A stretch of DNA of 64,000 nt from Callorhinus ursinus (lineage: Eukaryota; Chordata; Mammalia; Carnivora; Otariidae). Below the pieces are notes generated by a model. It saw nothing but the letters and a program-made list of their open reading frames with translations, made no database searches and was not told where the DNA came from. The DNA lies in assembly GCF_003265705.1 (NCBI RefSeq), contig NW_020312966.1, positions 18,689,752 through 18,753,751 of the forward strand, read 5' to 3'. Below are positions 1 to 12,382 of this stretch, in pieces; the first letter of the stretch is position 1, and every line of letters starts with the position of its first letter. The position numbers were made by a program, and so were the translations under genes.

Positions 1-418
1 ATGGAGACCAGGAAGTCCCATGATCTGTCATCAGCAAGTTGGAAAAGTGGGATGTGTAATTCGGTCCCAGTCTGAAGGCCTGAGACTTGGGGGACGGCTG
101 GTGGAAATTCTGATCTGAGTCAGAGCTGGAAAAGCAGGAGTGCTGATGCCTGAGGGCAGAAGACGGATGTCACAGCTCAAACAGAGCGAGAGCAAACCTG
201 CCCTTCCTCTGCCATTTTATCTACGCGGACCCTCAATGGATTGGATGATGCTCAGGTGCGTTGGGGAGGGCTCTCTTCTCTACTAAATCTTCTGATTCAA
301 ATCTAATCTCTTCCAGAGACACCCTCACAGACAGGGCCAGAAATAATGTCTTACCAGCAATCTGGGCATTCCTTAGCCCGGTCAGGTTGAAGCTGACACG
401 TCAAATTAACCATCACAC
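1..418 (+). repeat. Ancient LTR-like interspersed repeat, 3' part
   Basis: The stretch ending in 'aaattaaccatcaca' resembles a common mammalian interspersed repeat as I remember it: a 'tcaatggattggatgatg' core, then 'cccagaaataatg' and a 'gttgaagctgacacgtcaaa' end. Its 5' part lies outside the window. The CA terminus suggests an LTR, but I cannot name the family with confidence. No reading frame of interest is visible. Confidence 0.4.
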
Positions 419-1324
419 CCGGTAAATGTCAGAGTCCTAACAGTAAGATGGCAGTAAGCAGTTAAGTACTAACCAACCTGAGCAAAGCTTGCCTTTCACA
501 CCCGCGTAATGATCCCTTGTCATGGTTCGAATCCATTCATTGCTCCTTCAGCAGTGAGTTGTCATTGAAAGGGTTCCTGTGATCATCACATTTTTGACGA
601 CCTCGCTCTGTCAGTGTGAGAGCTGCCTCATTATCCTCCCTTACCACCCAGACCAATCCTATTTGCATCAAGCTCAGTTACTGGGCTCCTTTACTGCCAC
701 AAGAACTTGATTAAACTTTTAGACCTTTCATTGGGGCTGCAGGCTCTTGTCAACACTAACCTGTTATGGTGCCCTTCGAAGTAGTTTTTCCTCCAGTGTT
801 GTGGTGAACTGGGAGATCTTATTTAGCATTTATTAAATAGTAAATAGCTAATTACTCAAAGTAGCTATTTACATATTGAATTTATTTTTCTTGGCATCTT
901 TAATGTCTGATTAACATTTTCTTCCTACAGCTGGAAGATACTTACACGGAATAAAACATTCCCTTATTTAATCTCAAGTGGAATATACGATAAGTGTGAT
1001 CATTTTAATTTGTGTCATTTATTAGCAAGAGAGAGGTATCGTACAGGTGGGATGCTCCATCACACGCCAATTAGCAGGTGGCTTACAGGGCAAGAGGGAA
1101 AACTCCTACACCATGGGGATTAGAGAAGTCACAGAAGTAGAAGTTCAGCTATAGGAAAAACAGAAGAAATGACATTGGGGTGCCTGATTTTGGAGACTGG
1201 GTACAGAGCTTAAAGCAGTAATGCTAACATTGTACCAATATCCTAAGAGGATACTTAAAATAGAAATTCTGGCACCTTCTCTGTAAAAAACACAATTGCT
1301 TTTTCCTAATCATATGAGAACCCC
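419..1324. other. No recognisable feature
   Basis: AT-rich single-copy-looking sequence. I see no splice-flanked open frame, RNA gene or nameable repeat. Confidence 0.4.
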
Positions 1325-1480
1325 AGAACATTAGAGCTGAAGGAAACCTTTCTGATTTAAGGTGCACTGTCCAGGCGAGGAAACTGAGGAATGAGACGTC
1401 CTGCCTCAGTGTGGTTTAAGTTAGTGAGGGGTGGGCACATGTAACATCCAAGCCTGCTGTCTGCTATTCCATTGGATTTT
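1325..1480 (-). repeat. MIR-like SINE fragment (diverged)
   Basis: 'cattagagctgaaggaaacc' followed by 'gaggaaactgagga' is the reverse-complement signature of old mammalian MIR-type SINEs. It is heavily diverged and has no visible duplication at its ends. Confidence 0.4.
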
Positions 1481-1924
1481 TCAGAAATCTATAAGGCAGC
1501 ATTTCTTGTCTCCCACATGCTTTCCTCAGCTGGTTCCCTGATGGCTCACCTCAGGCTGTTTCATGACCCTGACCTCACATCAGGGAGAGGTCCAAAGTAT
1601 GTTTTTAAAAAGAGGATCATGGCACGCTCACAAAGAGAAAGAGAGAGAGTAAAAGGGAATAAGGGCACAAAGCAGCCCAGGGCTTCCGAATTTGGAAATA
1701 CCTTTGTGGGAAAGTGCAGTTAACCACAGAGAGGAGAAGGAGGCTTTGCTAAGGAGCAGTGCTGTAGGGCACTGTTCATTGAGTTGTCCTGTTGAGCTTC
1801 CTTGCCTGGCAGCCAAGAGTTTTATGTTGAAAGGGTTTGCATCAGGATTAGCTCAGAGTTTAGTTTATGGCTTACACAAACCATAGCCATTTATTGGCAC
1901 CACTAGCTGAAATGGAAAACTAAA

Positions 1925-1995
1925 ATATTACAGAGTCATTGCTGATCTTGGTGTATAATAAGTGCTTAATAAATATCTCTTGATAGAATGAACAA
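1925..1995 (+). repeat. L2/MIR 3'-end fragment
   Basis: 'aataagtgcttaataaatat' followed by a 'gaatgaac' motif matches the shared 3' end of L2 and MIR elements. The fragment is short and old. Confidence 0.35.
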
Positions 1996-2657
1996 ATGCA
2001 GAGCCGCCTTTTATGATGATGCAGGTTGCACCCTACCCAAGAGGCCCGGCCAAGGGGCAGGAGTGGATGCTGAAGTCCATCTTGCCCAGTGGTTACCTAA
2101 CCAGGGACTCTGGCAGATGGCTGCCTCCCCGCCCTGGAAGAGGTGTAATTTTCTAACTGGTCTACCTATCTTTCCTAATTTGCACAAAGGCACTATATGC
2201 ACTAGCTGCAGCCCTGAAGAAATGTAGGAAGCCTAGATGAAAGGGACCGAGAGCTCCATACCCTGCTAAGAAGCCTTTCAAAGTGCTACAGTGGGAGTGG
2301 CATTACCCAGTGACAGATGGGGGATTGGGTCAGGTGTCTGGGAATTGTGATGCTTCCTTCCTGTGTGTGTCTTATTCCTCTTCTATGAACTCATAATGTT
2401 CTTAGAGTTGGTACTACATCATTTAATAGTCACATTTTTTTATTGCTCTTTAAGATTTTCAAGTGGATCTCTTACTATTAGGTAATACCTTTGAAAGCAT
2501 AGATGCCCTATATCTCTGCCCTTAACATATATAAGAAATTCGACAAATATTTGTCTCATCATTTGAACAAACTAGATTGGAAGATTCTTGGAAACAGGAA
2601 GTATGCCAGTCTCTTTAGTTTCTAGCACTGAGTGCAGAATACATTTTATTAATTATT

Positions 2658-2861
2658 TTTTTAAAGAATAATTTATTTTAGAGAGAGAGAACATGCAGAA
2701 AAGAGCGAGTGGGGGGAGGGGCAGAGGGAGAGGATCCTTCAAGCAGACTCCCCAGTGAGTGTGGAGCCCAGTGAGGGGCTGGACCCCATGACCCATGAGA
2801 TCATGACCTGAGCCAAAACACAGAGTTGGATACTTAAACAACGGAGCCACCCAAATGCCCC
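2658..2861 (-). mobile_element. SINEC (tRNA-Lys SINE)
   Basis: On the plus strand the order is a T-rich tail, a GA-rich region, the 'tgagatcatgacctgagc' body and a terminal 'gagccacccaaatgcccc', which is the reverse complement of the carnivore SINE head. It is diverged and no clear TSD was found, so it is an older copy. It interrupts sequence that looks like a weak L2 3' end (about 2570-2650). Confidence 0.85.
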
Positions 2862-5464
2862 TAAATTTTGTTAACTATTTGAAGAGGACTGTTGGACTGA
2901 CTGACTCCAACGTTGCTCCTGCATGCTATTGGAGATTCCAGCCTTCTTCCCCAGGCTGATGTATTGGGGAATGATTTTACTTAGTATGCTGTAGGTTTTT
3001 AAATGGGGGTCTGATACTTAAAGGGAAGTAGTTTCTGTTGGATTCCCCGCCTTCCCTCTCCTCCCTTCTCCACCCTGTGCAATGGGGAGGTGGATTCGTG
3101 TGACCTGCACAGAGGCGCTCCCATGCCCTCTGGCTTCTGGTCGGGTTCAGTCAATGGGGAGCCCTGGTGGAAGACTAGGAGGACGGGATGGAGGTCTGGT
3201 TATTTATTTCTCTAGCTTCCTCCTTGACGAGTTGCTTCAAGGTTGTCTGCTGTCCTCAACATAAGGGCTCAAGGTGGCCTTCTAACCACTCTTCCCTGCT
3301 TCTAAGTACCAATGACTGCTCCCTTGTCTCACTCCGGTGGGCCCTCAAGTCCTAGTGGCTCTGCTGTTACCTCTGGCACAGCACTGTGATATTTCTTGTA
3401 GTTTTCCTACATCCCACCCACATCTTTGCAAATATTTCCTTTATTATGCCCTCCCCAAATTACCCCAGTGTGAGTGTGTCAGCTGCCTCATCTTGGCCCC
3501 AGTGCCTGACTAATTAGCACCACACTAACACATAAGTAAAAAGTATGAAGCAGCTGGAATCCCCGCCCTGCGTCTTTGTCCCCCTTTGTTGCTCTCTTTC
3601 TCAACCCTCTGATTTGCTCTTCCGGTTCCTCTCCTTTTTAACCCCGTCTTTACATCTTGGTTTCCCAACTTTTTTTATGTTACCCTCAGCTCCAGGGTCT
3701 GGTGCAAAGTTAGCCTCTGCCCCTGGGTTCAGTCATGTTTGGAATTTCCCTTCCCTTCCCTGTGTTCCTGGAGGACATTGCCCCGAGTCTAAGCCTGCCT
3801 CCTTCATGGGACCAGCCCCAGAAGATAGCTTTCCAACAAGCTCCAACGGCAGGAAGAATGAACAACTCTTGTGTCCCTTTTCTTATTTACAACAGGGACA
3901 TTGTTGCAAGTGAGTCCCCCCTTCTTCCATTTATGAGAAAAACCATTCCTTCCTTTCTTGTATCAGGTGAAACTTTGATCTGCTTTCTGCCACTCAAAGT
4001 TGGTGTCTTGGCATACATATTTCAGGAAGTTACTGGCCCTTAGACTAACATAGTAATAACTTTTAACAGATGAATTCCTTAAGTTTGGGACCTTGGGTTA
4101 TATAAAATTAAATGAGTTCCCTGATGTTGTCAGTTCTATAAATCCAAAGTTTTGTTGTATTTACATAAAATGAAGGTTCATTACAATTTATCCTCTTTGT
4201 ACTCTATCTCCAAAGTGGCATTATACATTTTCTTCTCCTGGAGTTCTTAATGACCCAAAATATATTCTTTAAGGAGATCTGCTACCAGTTTTCTGAAATA
4301 TAGAAATGCTGCCCCTTCTATAGATTTTTTTTCCCCCACAGAAGGTCTGGCTGCTGTTGTTCATAGATTTGTCTTGAACTCTGCCCATGTCAAATAGTAA
4401 ACACTAAGTGCTGAGACATGGTGTATAAAAGTACTTACGTCTGTCTGCCCTCTGGGGGAGAGGTGTTGCTCAGGAAATATTCATGAGAAAGTAACAGGCT
4501 ATTGAAACAGGGTTCATATGCTCTTTAAATGTCAAGTCAGAAGCCATAATAGCAGGGAGACTTTATCTTAGTAGGAACAGAGGATGAAAATTGGACACTC
4601 TCCCATGTAGCCTTCCGAAGGGAATGAATGGGAGGAGTAATTGATAAGGACCTATCAATAAAGTATACTGGCGGTTTCGATACTAGTAATTGTTAGACAC
4701 TGAAGAGTGAATTTCTAACAGACATGAAGACAAAGAATCTGATAGAGGTATCACTGAAGACTATTATGAGTCACAAGTACCCTCCAAGAGGTTGTGTGAT
4801 TCAGGAAATGACCCCTGGTTCACTGGCCTGTGAGAAAAGTATCCTCTCAAGAATGGGTCAAATAAATTTCGGGCTAACAGTAAACTACCCCATCATCTAG
4901 AAGTCTCCAACGCAATGAGAATGCCCCTAAAATGGCTCCTTGAAAGTTACTAGAGCTTGAAAGTGTAGGAAAAATTTTTACCTCAGCGGCTTCTGAGCAC
5001 TGTTTGGGGGAGGAAGGAAAACACTCACGTATCTGCTTCTCAGTCTAGGAAAATGCATTGGGATAGATGGGGAGTAGCTAGAAAAAGTTTATAAGAATGA
5101 GTATTAGTTTGCTGGGTCTGATCACGGCAGTTGGTTAGAGAGTTGAAGAATGTGACAGCCCCGGGAACAGATCGATAGTGACAGTGCCAATGGAACGCTT
5201 GGATCAGGGCTCAAGCATATGGTTGACTTTGGAATGTGCTTTTGTTAGAACAAAGTAATAGGACACCATCTTACCAGCAACCACGTCCAGTTCTGTAAGA
5301 CCGCCACCACGAAAACCTACAACCTCTCATCTCTGCAGTCCTGGGTCCAGTCCCTCTGCCTCTCCTGACACACCTCCCCCATTGTCCACTCACTGCACCC
5401 ATTGTGGAGACTCGCCTTCAGCCCATGTTCCTATCTTTTGTATGTTTAGGTAATTTATAATTAG
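2862..5464. other. No recognisable feature
   Basis: The longest open frame in this stretch is about 120 codons, with low-complexity composition and no motif I recognise. No RNA gene or clear repeat was seen. Confidence 0.4.
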
Positions 5465-5570
5465 ATTATAATCTCTTGAATGAGGTCCAGCATTTCTCTG
5501 TCTTCTTTAATTTTCCAACATTAAGCTCGGAATTTGCCTTATAATAGTAGGCGCTCAATAAAATACCCTG
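5465..5570 (+). repeat. L2 3'-end fragment
   Basis: 'attataatctcttgaatgag' and 'gtaggcgctcaataaa' match the well-known 3' end of L2 ('...gtaggcgctcaataaatatt'). Confidence 0.55.
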
Positions 5571-6374
5571 TTGGCAGGCTGATACAATAATGCTGGGTCA
5601 ATACATTGGTTATTAGGCTGATTGTGACATTGCCATCATATTTTAGAATATTCCCAGCTGGTGAAGTCAGGGTATTTTGACCGTTGACAGTGCTTGGTTT
5701 TCTATTTGTCTCTTGCTGATATTGTGTCATGTGTCTGACCTTTGAGAGGCACCTGAAACAAATTGTACATGCATTTAGTTTTTTAGCTGTTTTCTGTAAT
5801 CTTATACTTCACTTACATACGTAATGAATTACTGAGCAGAAGTGGATACTTTCCTAGAATGGCCTCCTCTATGAATGCTTATTGAATGAATAAGTGCAGG
5901 AAGGAAGGAATCAATCACCGAACTGATAGCCCTGTATTCCTCCAATCCTTCTGATCTTTGGAACTGAGTCTCCCACACTCCAGGTGGAGCCTCCTGCTAG
6001 ACTTTGTTATCTAGGATAGGGGGTAGAAGGATTCATGTCTGGAGATCTAGCTTAGCATCAAGCTAGTCCTTTTGTTGGTTATGACCTGACCTGATGGCCT
6101 TATTTTCCAGTAACTCACATTTCTGTGATGAGGTCTCTGTTCAACGCTGTGCCCCAAACTGGATTTCTTTTCCAGTTACTTTAGGCATCTATTGTTGGGG
6201 TGCCTGATTCCTGATGCTATGCTTCCTCGTGCCATGCTAGCCCAGTTAAGGGGGTTACGTTTGATCCTAAAGCCACTTTAGGGTTTTTAATCTAATTGTG
6301 TCAATAAGACTTTAGTGAAAGCCCACTGCTATTGGGTAAGTTCCCAGCTCCTTGGCGTGCAAGGACACCTAGCA

Positions 6375-6750
6375 CCCAGCCAATGCCAATCTGTCCTGCT
6401 TCTTTCCTTGATGCTCGTCATAGAAGGATCTTCATCACTCCTAGAATTGGCTATATTCCTTCACCTATGGTTCCTTCTCCCTGGAACAGATTTCCCTATT
6501 GTCTTCACATGCTTAACTCATATTCAGTCTTTGGGTTTCACCTTAGATATCACTTCCCCTACCCAATTCCTGGTAATAAACCTTCCAGTATGGTCCCAAG
6601 GCATCGCACACCTGCCCGATCAAACATAGTATCACACTGGCTCTGGATGCCTTATTACATTTCTGTTTTCCCATTTGATGCTAAGTTTCATGAGAGCTGA
6701 GACAACAAGAGTCTTCTATACCATTTTATCCCCCATGATCAATATTCTTT
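6375..6750 (+). repeat. L2 LINE fragment
   Basis: The order of motifs follows the 3' L2 consensus: 'ttccttctccctggaacaga', then 'tcaccttagatatcacttcc', then a 'taagtttcatgagagctgag' segment. Frames that overlap it are L2 relics, not host genes. Confidence 0.65.
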
Positions 6751-6920
6751 TAAATGAGAATGAATATATGAATATGATGGGATAGATGGATATTAATCTC
6801 TCTTACTTAGCTCTCCTCTGATTATATTTTGGATTCCTGAGATAGTATAGAATCCAGCTATGATCCAAAATGAGGGAACATATCTGGTTTTCTTCGTAGG
6901 CTTTTAGAAGGAATGGTTTC

Positions 6921-6976
6921 TCTCTCGCGCTCACTCTCTCTCACACACAGAAAGAGAGAGAGGGAGAGCGAGAGAA
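6921..6976. repeat. (CT)n/(GA)n low-complexity tract
   Basis: A CT-rich run is followed directly by 'cacacaca' and a GA-rich run, making an imperfect self-complementary purine/pyrimidine tract. Confidence 0.8.
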
Positions 6977-7620
6977 ATGGCTAGGAGTGGGTGTCAAGAA
7001 CTCAAAGAAAGGTTTGCCTTACTTGATAGAAAAAACATTTTCTATAAATGTTCTTGGTAAAATGAATTGTTCTAAACTAAATGAAACCCCTTAAAATCAA
7101 GGGTTATTTGACAGATTCATGGAGCATGTTGCTTCCCACCTAAGTCCCAGTGTCATCTTATTTGCCTGTTTTCGCAACGTGTGAAAAGCATTTAGAACAC
7201 TCACAGTTTGTCAAATGACAAGGAATCACCTGGTTTGGGAGAATGTTCAGATCCATAAATTGCAGAGCCTTGCTTCTTTAATGAAGCAAAAATCTACTTC
7301 TTTGATTTGCAAATTTGGAACTTTGCAAAATGGATCTTCCTGAGGGGCTTATTCATGACTTAAAAAGAAACTTGTTGAATGAGTTGATGGAGGTGGGAAG
7401 GTTGAAGATAAACAGATGTGAGGAACAAGCAGAGAGACACTAGCCTTGCCGGGTCTTCTGAAAATATCACAGAGCAGAAGCTCAGATGGGTCAAACCAGT
7501 AATTCTCCCCCAAATTCTTATTTGGCTCTGGAACACACAGTTCTTCGAACATAGTCTGTGATATCTTAGGTATTCACAGTATGTCAGGGCCCTGTCTTAG
7601 TGGAAAAGGGAAAAGGCTCT

Positions 7621-7644
7621 AAAAAAAAAAAAAAAAAAAAAAAA
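7621..7644. repeat. Poly(A) run of 24
   Basis: An uninterrupted run of 24 A. I found no retroposed body directly 5' of it and no flanking duplication, so it is listed as a simple repeat only. Confidence 0.9.
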
Positions 7645-8599
7645 TAGGGAATTGGAGATTGACTCCTTGGATGGCTGGGCATGCTTCCATTTCAGAGGAC
7701 TGCCCTGTGACCAAAGCAGAGCAACATTGTTGGCAATTGTACGGCCTACAACAGATGCGGCTCTGAATATGGCCGTCTGCTCAGCTTTCAAGAAAACAGG
7801 TTTCTGAAACCCACCTACCTGTCCTTCCTAAGCTGTTGTGTACAGTACACAGAAGCTGTTGAGAGGGAAACAGAATATCCTGAAGGGAAAATATATTGAT
7901 GTTTTGTGCTTCGAGATATTATATAACTCTCATATCCAGGATGTTAGAAACATCATGTTTCCCAAACACTTCTCACTTTGAAATATACACCGTGGCCATG
8001 CTGAGGCCCTTCAGGCGCTGGCTTTCCTTTCTGACTTCATTCTCTTCTGCTGTTGTATGAGGTGTGAACTTGGCAGCTCGTGTGTCTGAGACGTGGGGGC
8101 GGGTAAAGGCAGCCTTCAAGTCATCAGAGTGGTTGGAAGCCAGTTCCCTCCTCCTCTACTGTGACTCTGAACTTCACCGTAGGCCGCCGTCTCCTAGAGG
8201 TCCCCATCCAGGACCATGACTCCGGAACTCCTTCACTTTGCCATCTGGCAGCTTTCCCCACTCGGGCCACTCTTTACACTTTTTGCTCCCACAAGCAATT
8301 CTAGTTCCAAAAAATGTGAGGGAAATCCAGGATTCTGTGTAGATGCAGTTGAGGCAAATTGAATATAGTATCTCATATGACCCAGTACGTTTAGTTTGGG
8401 TTTAAGGTGTTATGTTTGTTCTTTCTGTTTTTAGTCTTTTTAACCTTTAGACCCTTCTCTCAGGTTCTAGTTCCTGTAGGGGAAGATCTGGTCAGTTCAG
8501 TATACTTTCTCTCTCTCTCTACTCTGAGGCTGCCTTTAATCTGATTTTAGCTTCCAGAGGAATAAAATCATTTTCTGTTTATACTCTCTATATAAGTAT

Positions 8600-9240
8600 A
8601 TATACTTATACTACAAAGTCTTGGAGTCCCCGAAACCACCCTCTCTTCTGACACCAGTTGCCAGTTTGGGGATAACCAAGACCACCCTCATGTTCAGTAG
8701 TTTGCTAGAAGGACTTGCAGAACTCACTGAAAGCAGTTATACTCACAGTTAGGGTTTCTTATGGCGAAGGGATTCAGATTAAAGTTAGCCAAGGGGAGAG
8801 GGGCATAGGGCAGGGCCTGGAAGAGTTGCAAGTGAGCATCTTCCAGTTACCCTCGCTCAGTGGAGCTATCCAGGCAGTGTTTACTTGTCAAAGCAATGAT
8901 GTGTGTTGTTATACACAGACTATTGACAACCAGTGAAGCTCGATCCAGCCTTAGTGTCCAGGGTTTTACTGGGGCTCGGTCGTATAGACATGGTTGACCC
9001 CCAGTGTGTCTGACCTCAGACTCCAGCCCCTTCAGAGGTTGAGCTGATACTGCATGACCTGCGGACCCTTCACCATAAATCACATTTTTAGCATAGACTA
9101 TCTGGCATGGCCCAAGGTTGTAAACAGATACTCTCATCAGGCTGGACATTCCAAAAGCTTAGAGATTACCTTCTAAAAGCCAAGGGTGAAAGTCAAACCT
9201 ATCTTTGGGCAAGATTAATCCTTTGCCTCCTAGATACCTT
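8600..9240 (-). repeat. Probable ancient ERV LTR, reverse orientation
   Basis: Phrases such as 'ctgacaccagttgccagttt', 'ctagaaggacttgcagaact', 'ccagggttttactggggctc' and 'gggcaagattaatcctttg' recall a mammalian ERV LTR read in reverse. I cannot name the subfamily (MER21-like was considered). No retroviral gene is recognisable beside it. Confidence 0.4.
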
Positions 9241-9554
9241 ATGCTTCCAGCTGAAAATGTAGTCTGGTTATCTAGCTGTTTTACGAATTAAGCTTTACCC
9301 GCCACTTCATTGTGAAATGATTTTGGTCTTTCCCAAATGTTATGAGTCTTTTTTTTTTTTTTTTTGGTAGCCAACAGAAGCTTTGTTTGTTTGAGACAAA
9401 TGAGGATTTGGTGTCTCTTTCTTGAGAGAGTTGCTACGGGGTAGTGTGTGTCCAAAGGCAAGTTTCAGATGAATTCTGGCACACATAAAAACCCTTGTTA
9501 GCAAGCAGGCAAGAAATAAAGTTTTAAACACAGCAATTTTTTTAAACTTTGGAG

Positions 9555-9672
9555 ATTTTTTTAAAAATTTAAAATCAATTAGCCAGCATATAGAACATCA
9601 TTAGTTTCAGATGTAGAGTTCAGTAATTCATCAGTTGCATTTAACAGCTAGTGCTTATCATATCACATGCCC
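9555..9672 (-). mobile_element. L1 3'UTR fragment
   Basis: 'aattagccagcatatagaac' and 'gtttcagatgtagagttcag' are the reverse complement of the carnivore L1 3'UTR. The copy is more diverged than the one near 11.0 kb. No TSD was found. Confidence 0.7.
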
Positions 9673-9905
9673 TAAACTATGGGAAACTTTGGAGACATTT
9701 ATTTACTTTTCCATATCACCAACCATGAATATGAATGGCTAAGTCCTATATTTCCCCAGGAAAAGATAAAACTGTTGAGTGAATACTATAATATTATATC
9801 CTATGGAGAACTTCAGTGTTAAGAGCTCTTGCTTTTGGTTCCACAGCCCTCTTTGAAATGTCCTAGCAAAAAATATTTTTTAATTCATTAAAGTCTTCTT
9901 AAAAT

Positions 9906-10136
9906 TTTTTTTTATTTTATATTTTTTTAAAGATTGATTTATTTATTGGAGAGAGAGAGAGAGCACGCATGCACACGAGTGGGGGAGGGGCAGAAGGCGG
10001 GGGAGAGAGAATCCCAAGCAGACTCCCCACTGAGCATGGAGCCTGACACGGGGCTCTATCCCATGACCCTGAGATCATAACCTGAGCTGCAATCAAGAGT
10101 TGGATGCTTAACTGACTGAGTCACCCAGGCGCTCCA
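9906..10136 (-). mobile_element. SINEC (tRNA-Lys SINE)
   Basis: A T-rich tail is followed by a (GA)n region, 'cccaagcagactccccactg', 'gagatcataacctgagctg' and 'tcacccaggcgctcc'. The element is complete and moderately diverged. Confidence 0.9.
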
Positions 10137-10991
10137 AAATTCAATTAAGTCAATCTGTCACTTTTGTCAAAAGACCCCTTGGCTCCTTACATCTCCTTTC
10201 TATCACTATCCCTTCACTGGTCCAACTTGGACCTCTCCTGCACAGATCCTGGGAGGTATTCACAGGTGGGAAAGCATTCCTTATTCAGCAAATTTGACTG
10301 ATGAGTGGTCCTTAATGCACTTAAAGTATCCCACATTTACAGCTTCTCTATTCACTCAGCAAATACTCTAAGAGCCTACTTCTCATTCTGTTTATTTATT
10401 TATTTATATATTTTTAAGGGCAATGGTTTTCAAAGAGTAATGCATCCATTCTTGGTCGTCCTTGATGCATGTTCAGAAGGTTTGCAATATCAAAATTATT
10501 TTTATAATAGGTCTAAGATATTATTTGACTTTTACATGGTGTTGACATTTACAATGATGGTGAAAAAAGGAATGGTCTAGCGTCTGAACATTAACCAAGG
10601 CGGTGGCCCCAAACTCAAGAGGTCCTTGTAGTCTTTGCATTTAAAAAGAAAAAAAAAAAGCCAGTTTCTCTTAAATATGTCTTTTTAAAAAAAAGTCTTT
10701 AATGAAAGAATATAATTTATTAACTTTAATAAATCTTGACCCTTCAGTAAACATCTCTTTAATATTTTGTATGACAGAATGGGAACTCTTCATAAAGCAT
10801 TTGTGCTTTATACTGAGGTTTTCTTGAGGTTGAATTAAGTCGTGAGCTGAACTATACTGGCTTTTTGCATGGGATACCATTTTTCCTTGAAAGACTCACT
10901 GACACACCAACTATCATTGTTCCGATTTGTGTATTTCACAGATATTTCCTTGAAAACATCAAATCTAAAACAAACAAACTACAGTAGTCAT
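10137..10991. other. No recognisable gene; AT-rich
   Basis: AT-rich sequence with a weak L2-like 'attcactcagcaaatactct' near 10350. No RNA gene or convincing coding frame. Confidence 0.4.
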
Positions 10992-11294
10992 TTCCAAGGA
11001 GAAAATTTTTATTTTATTTTTTTATTAATTTTTTATTGTTATGTTAATCACCATACATTACATCATTACTTTTTGATGTAGTGTTCCATGATTCATTGTT
11101 TGTGCATAACACCCAGTGCTCCATGCAGAACGTGCCCTCTTTAATACCCATCGCCAGGCTAACCCATCTCCCCACCCCCCTCCCCTCTAGAACCCTCAGT
11201 TTGTTTTTCAGAGTCCATCGTCTCTCATGGTTCATCTCCCCCTCCGATTTACTCCCCTTCATTCTTCCCCTCCTGCTTCCAAGGAGAAAATTTT
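10992..11294 (-). mobile_element. 5'-truncated young L1 with 18-bp TSD
   Basis: The inserted part (11010-11276) is the L1 3' terminus in reverse, nearly identical to 49371-49626 at the end of the full-length L1. Identical 18-bp direct repeats, TTCCAAGGAGAAAATTTT, flank it at 10992-11009 and 11277-11294. Only about 267 bp of L1 is present, typical of severe 5' truncation during target-primed reverse transcription. The perfect TSD indicates a fairly recent insertion. Confidence 0.95.
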
Positions 11295-12267
11295 AAATCT
11301 CAGGTGAAAATTTAAATTTTTGAAAACTTATATCCACTCTCATAAGCTTGAGAGCTTCCCAATTCTTAAAGATTTTTTTTTTTTGATGACCCTAATGGTG
11401 ATATTAAAAATGTGATTTTTGGTATTGTGTCATGGAAATGTGGAATATTTGGAAGATCAGCATACTCGGTAAACCAATATTTTCTAAAGTATCAATAAAT
11501 GATGTCACAAAACCATGTGTGGTAAAAGAACTATTCAGTGTGGGAGATAAACCAATGTATTTTAATATAATAAAATAAAAACTTTACTTACATGGTTAAA
11601 GATTCCACATTGTAACTAAACTTAAAAAAAAATCTTTCTACTTCCTGAGTTTTGGTTCAGTTTCAAAAAATCATATCCACGTTTATCTGAAAGGGCTATT
11701 AAAAATACTCCCCCTTTCCTCAATTATGTATCTGTGTGAAGTCAGATATCTTTCATATACTTCATCAAGAGTGACATAGCTTAACAGATTGGATACGGAC
11801 CCATATATGAGGATCCACCTTTTTCTATTAAGCAGACATTAAAGAAATTTATAAAAATGTAAATGACATGGCCACTCTCCTCACAAACTATTGTTTCTTT
11901 CGGACATATAATTATTTTTCATAAAAATGTGTCATTTTAAAAATAATGGATTTCATGTCATTCGTTTTTAAACAAATAAGTAAATAAGTATAATTTTTTA
12001 AGTTTTAGCTTCTGATATAGTAAATAGTGACAGATATAATCCACATAAACAAAACTCTTTGGGGCCCGGATAATTTTTACGCACGTAGAGGTGTCCTGAG
12101 ACCAAACTTTGGACAGCGCAGTTTTATGAAACTGCATTCCGTGGCACGTTGCCACCTGGCTCTAAGGAGGAGAGAATGGTTGGGTTTCTTACAGGCTGAT
12201 TGTGGTTTCAGAGATGGAGCCTCAGTGTGTTCTGAAGAGAAACAGCAGGAAGAGCGACTAGGATACG
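11295..12267. other. No recognisable feature
   Basis: AT-rich sequence. A stretch near 12115-12165 ('ctgcattccgtggcacgttg') looks vaguely like a diverged DNA-transposon MER, too weak to call. Confidence 0.35.
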
Positions 12268-12382
12268 GGGTGCCCAGCTGGTTCAGTTGGTAGAGCATGG
12301 ATGTGACTCTTGATCTGAGGGTTGTGAGTTCAGGCTCCATGTTGGGCATGGAGCCTATTTAAAAAAAATAAATAAATAAATG
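12268..12382 (+). mobile_element. Short old tRNA-Lys SINE (no CT-rich region)
   Basis: The tRNA-like head (12270-12345) has the A-box region 'gttcagttggtagagcatg' and the B-box-like 'gggttgtgagttcaggctcc', then runs straight into 'gagcctatttaaaaaaaata' and a (AAAT)n tail. The CT-rich part that follows the head in other SINEC copies is absent. The head resembles tRNA-Lys, but the paired arms are broken and a SINE tail follows, so it is not a tRNA gene. Flanks 'gactaggat' and 'gactggaat' may be a decayed TSD. Confidence 0.75.

Noticed and set aside
7621..7644. Poly(A) tail of a processed pseudogene
   Set aside because: No recognisable transcript sequence lies upstream and no flanking duplication was found.
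12270..12345. tRNA-Lys gene
   Set aside because: A- and B-box-like sequences are present, but the arms do not pair cleanly and a SINE A-rich tail follows. The same applies to the tRNA-like heads of all other SINEs here.
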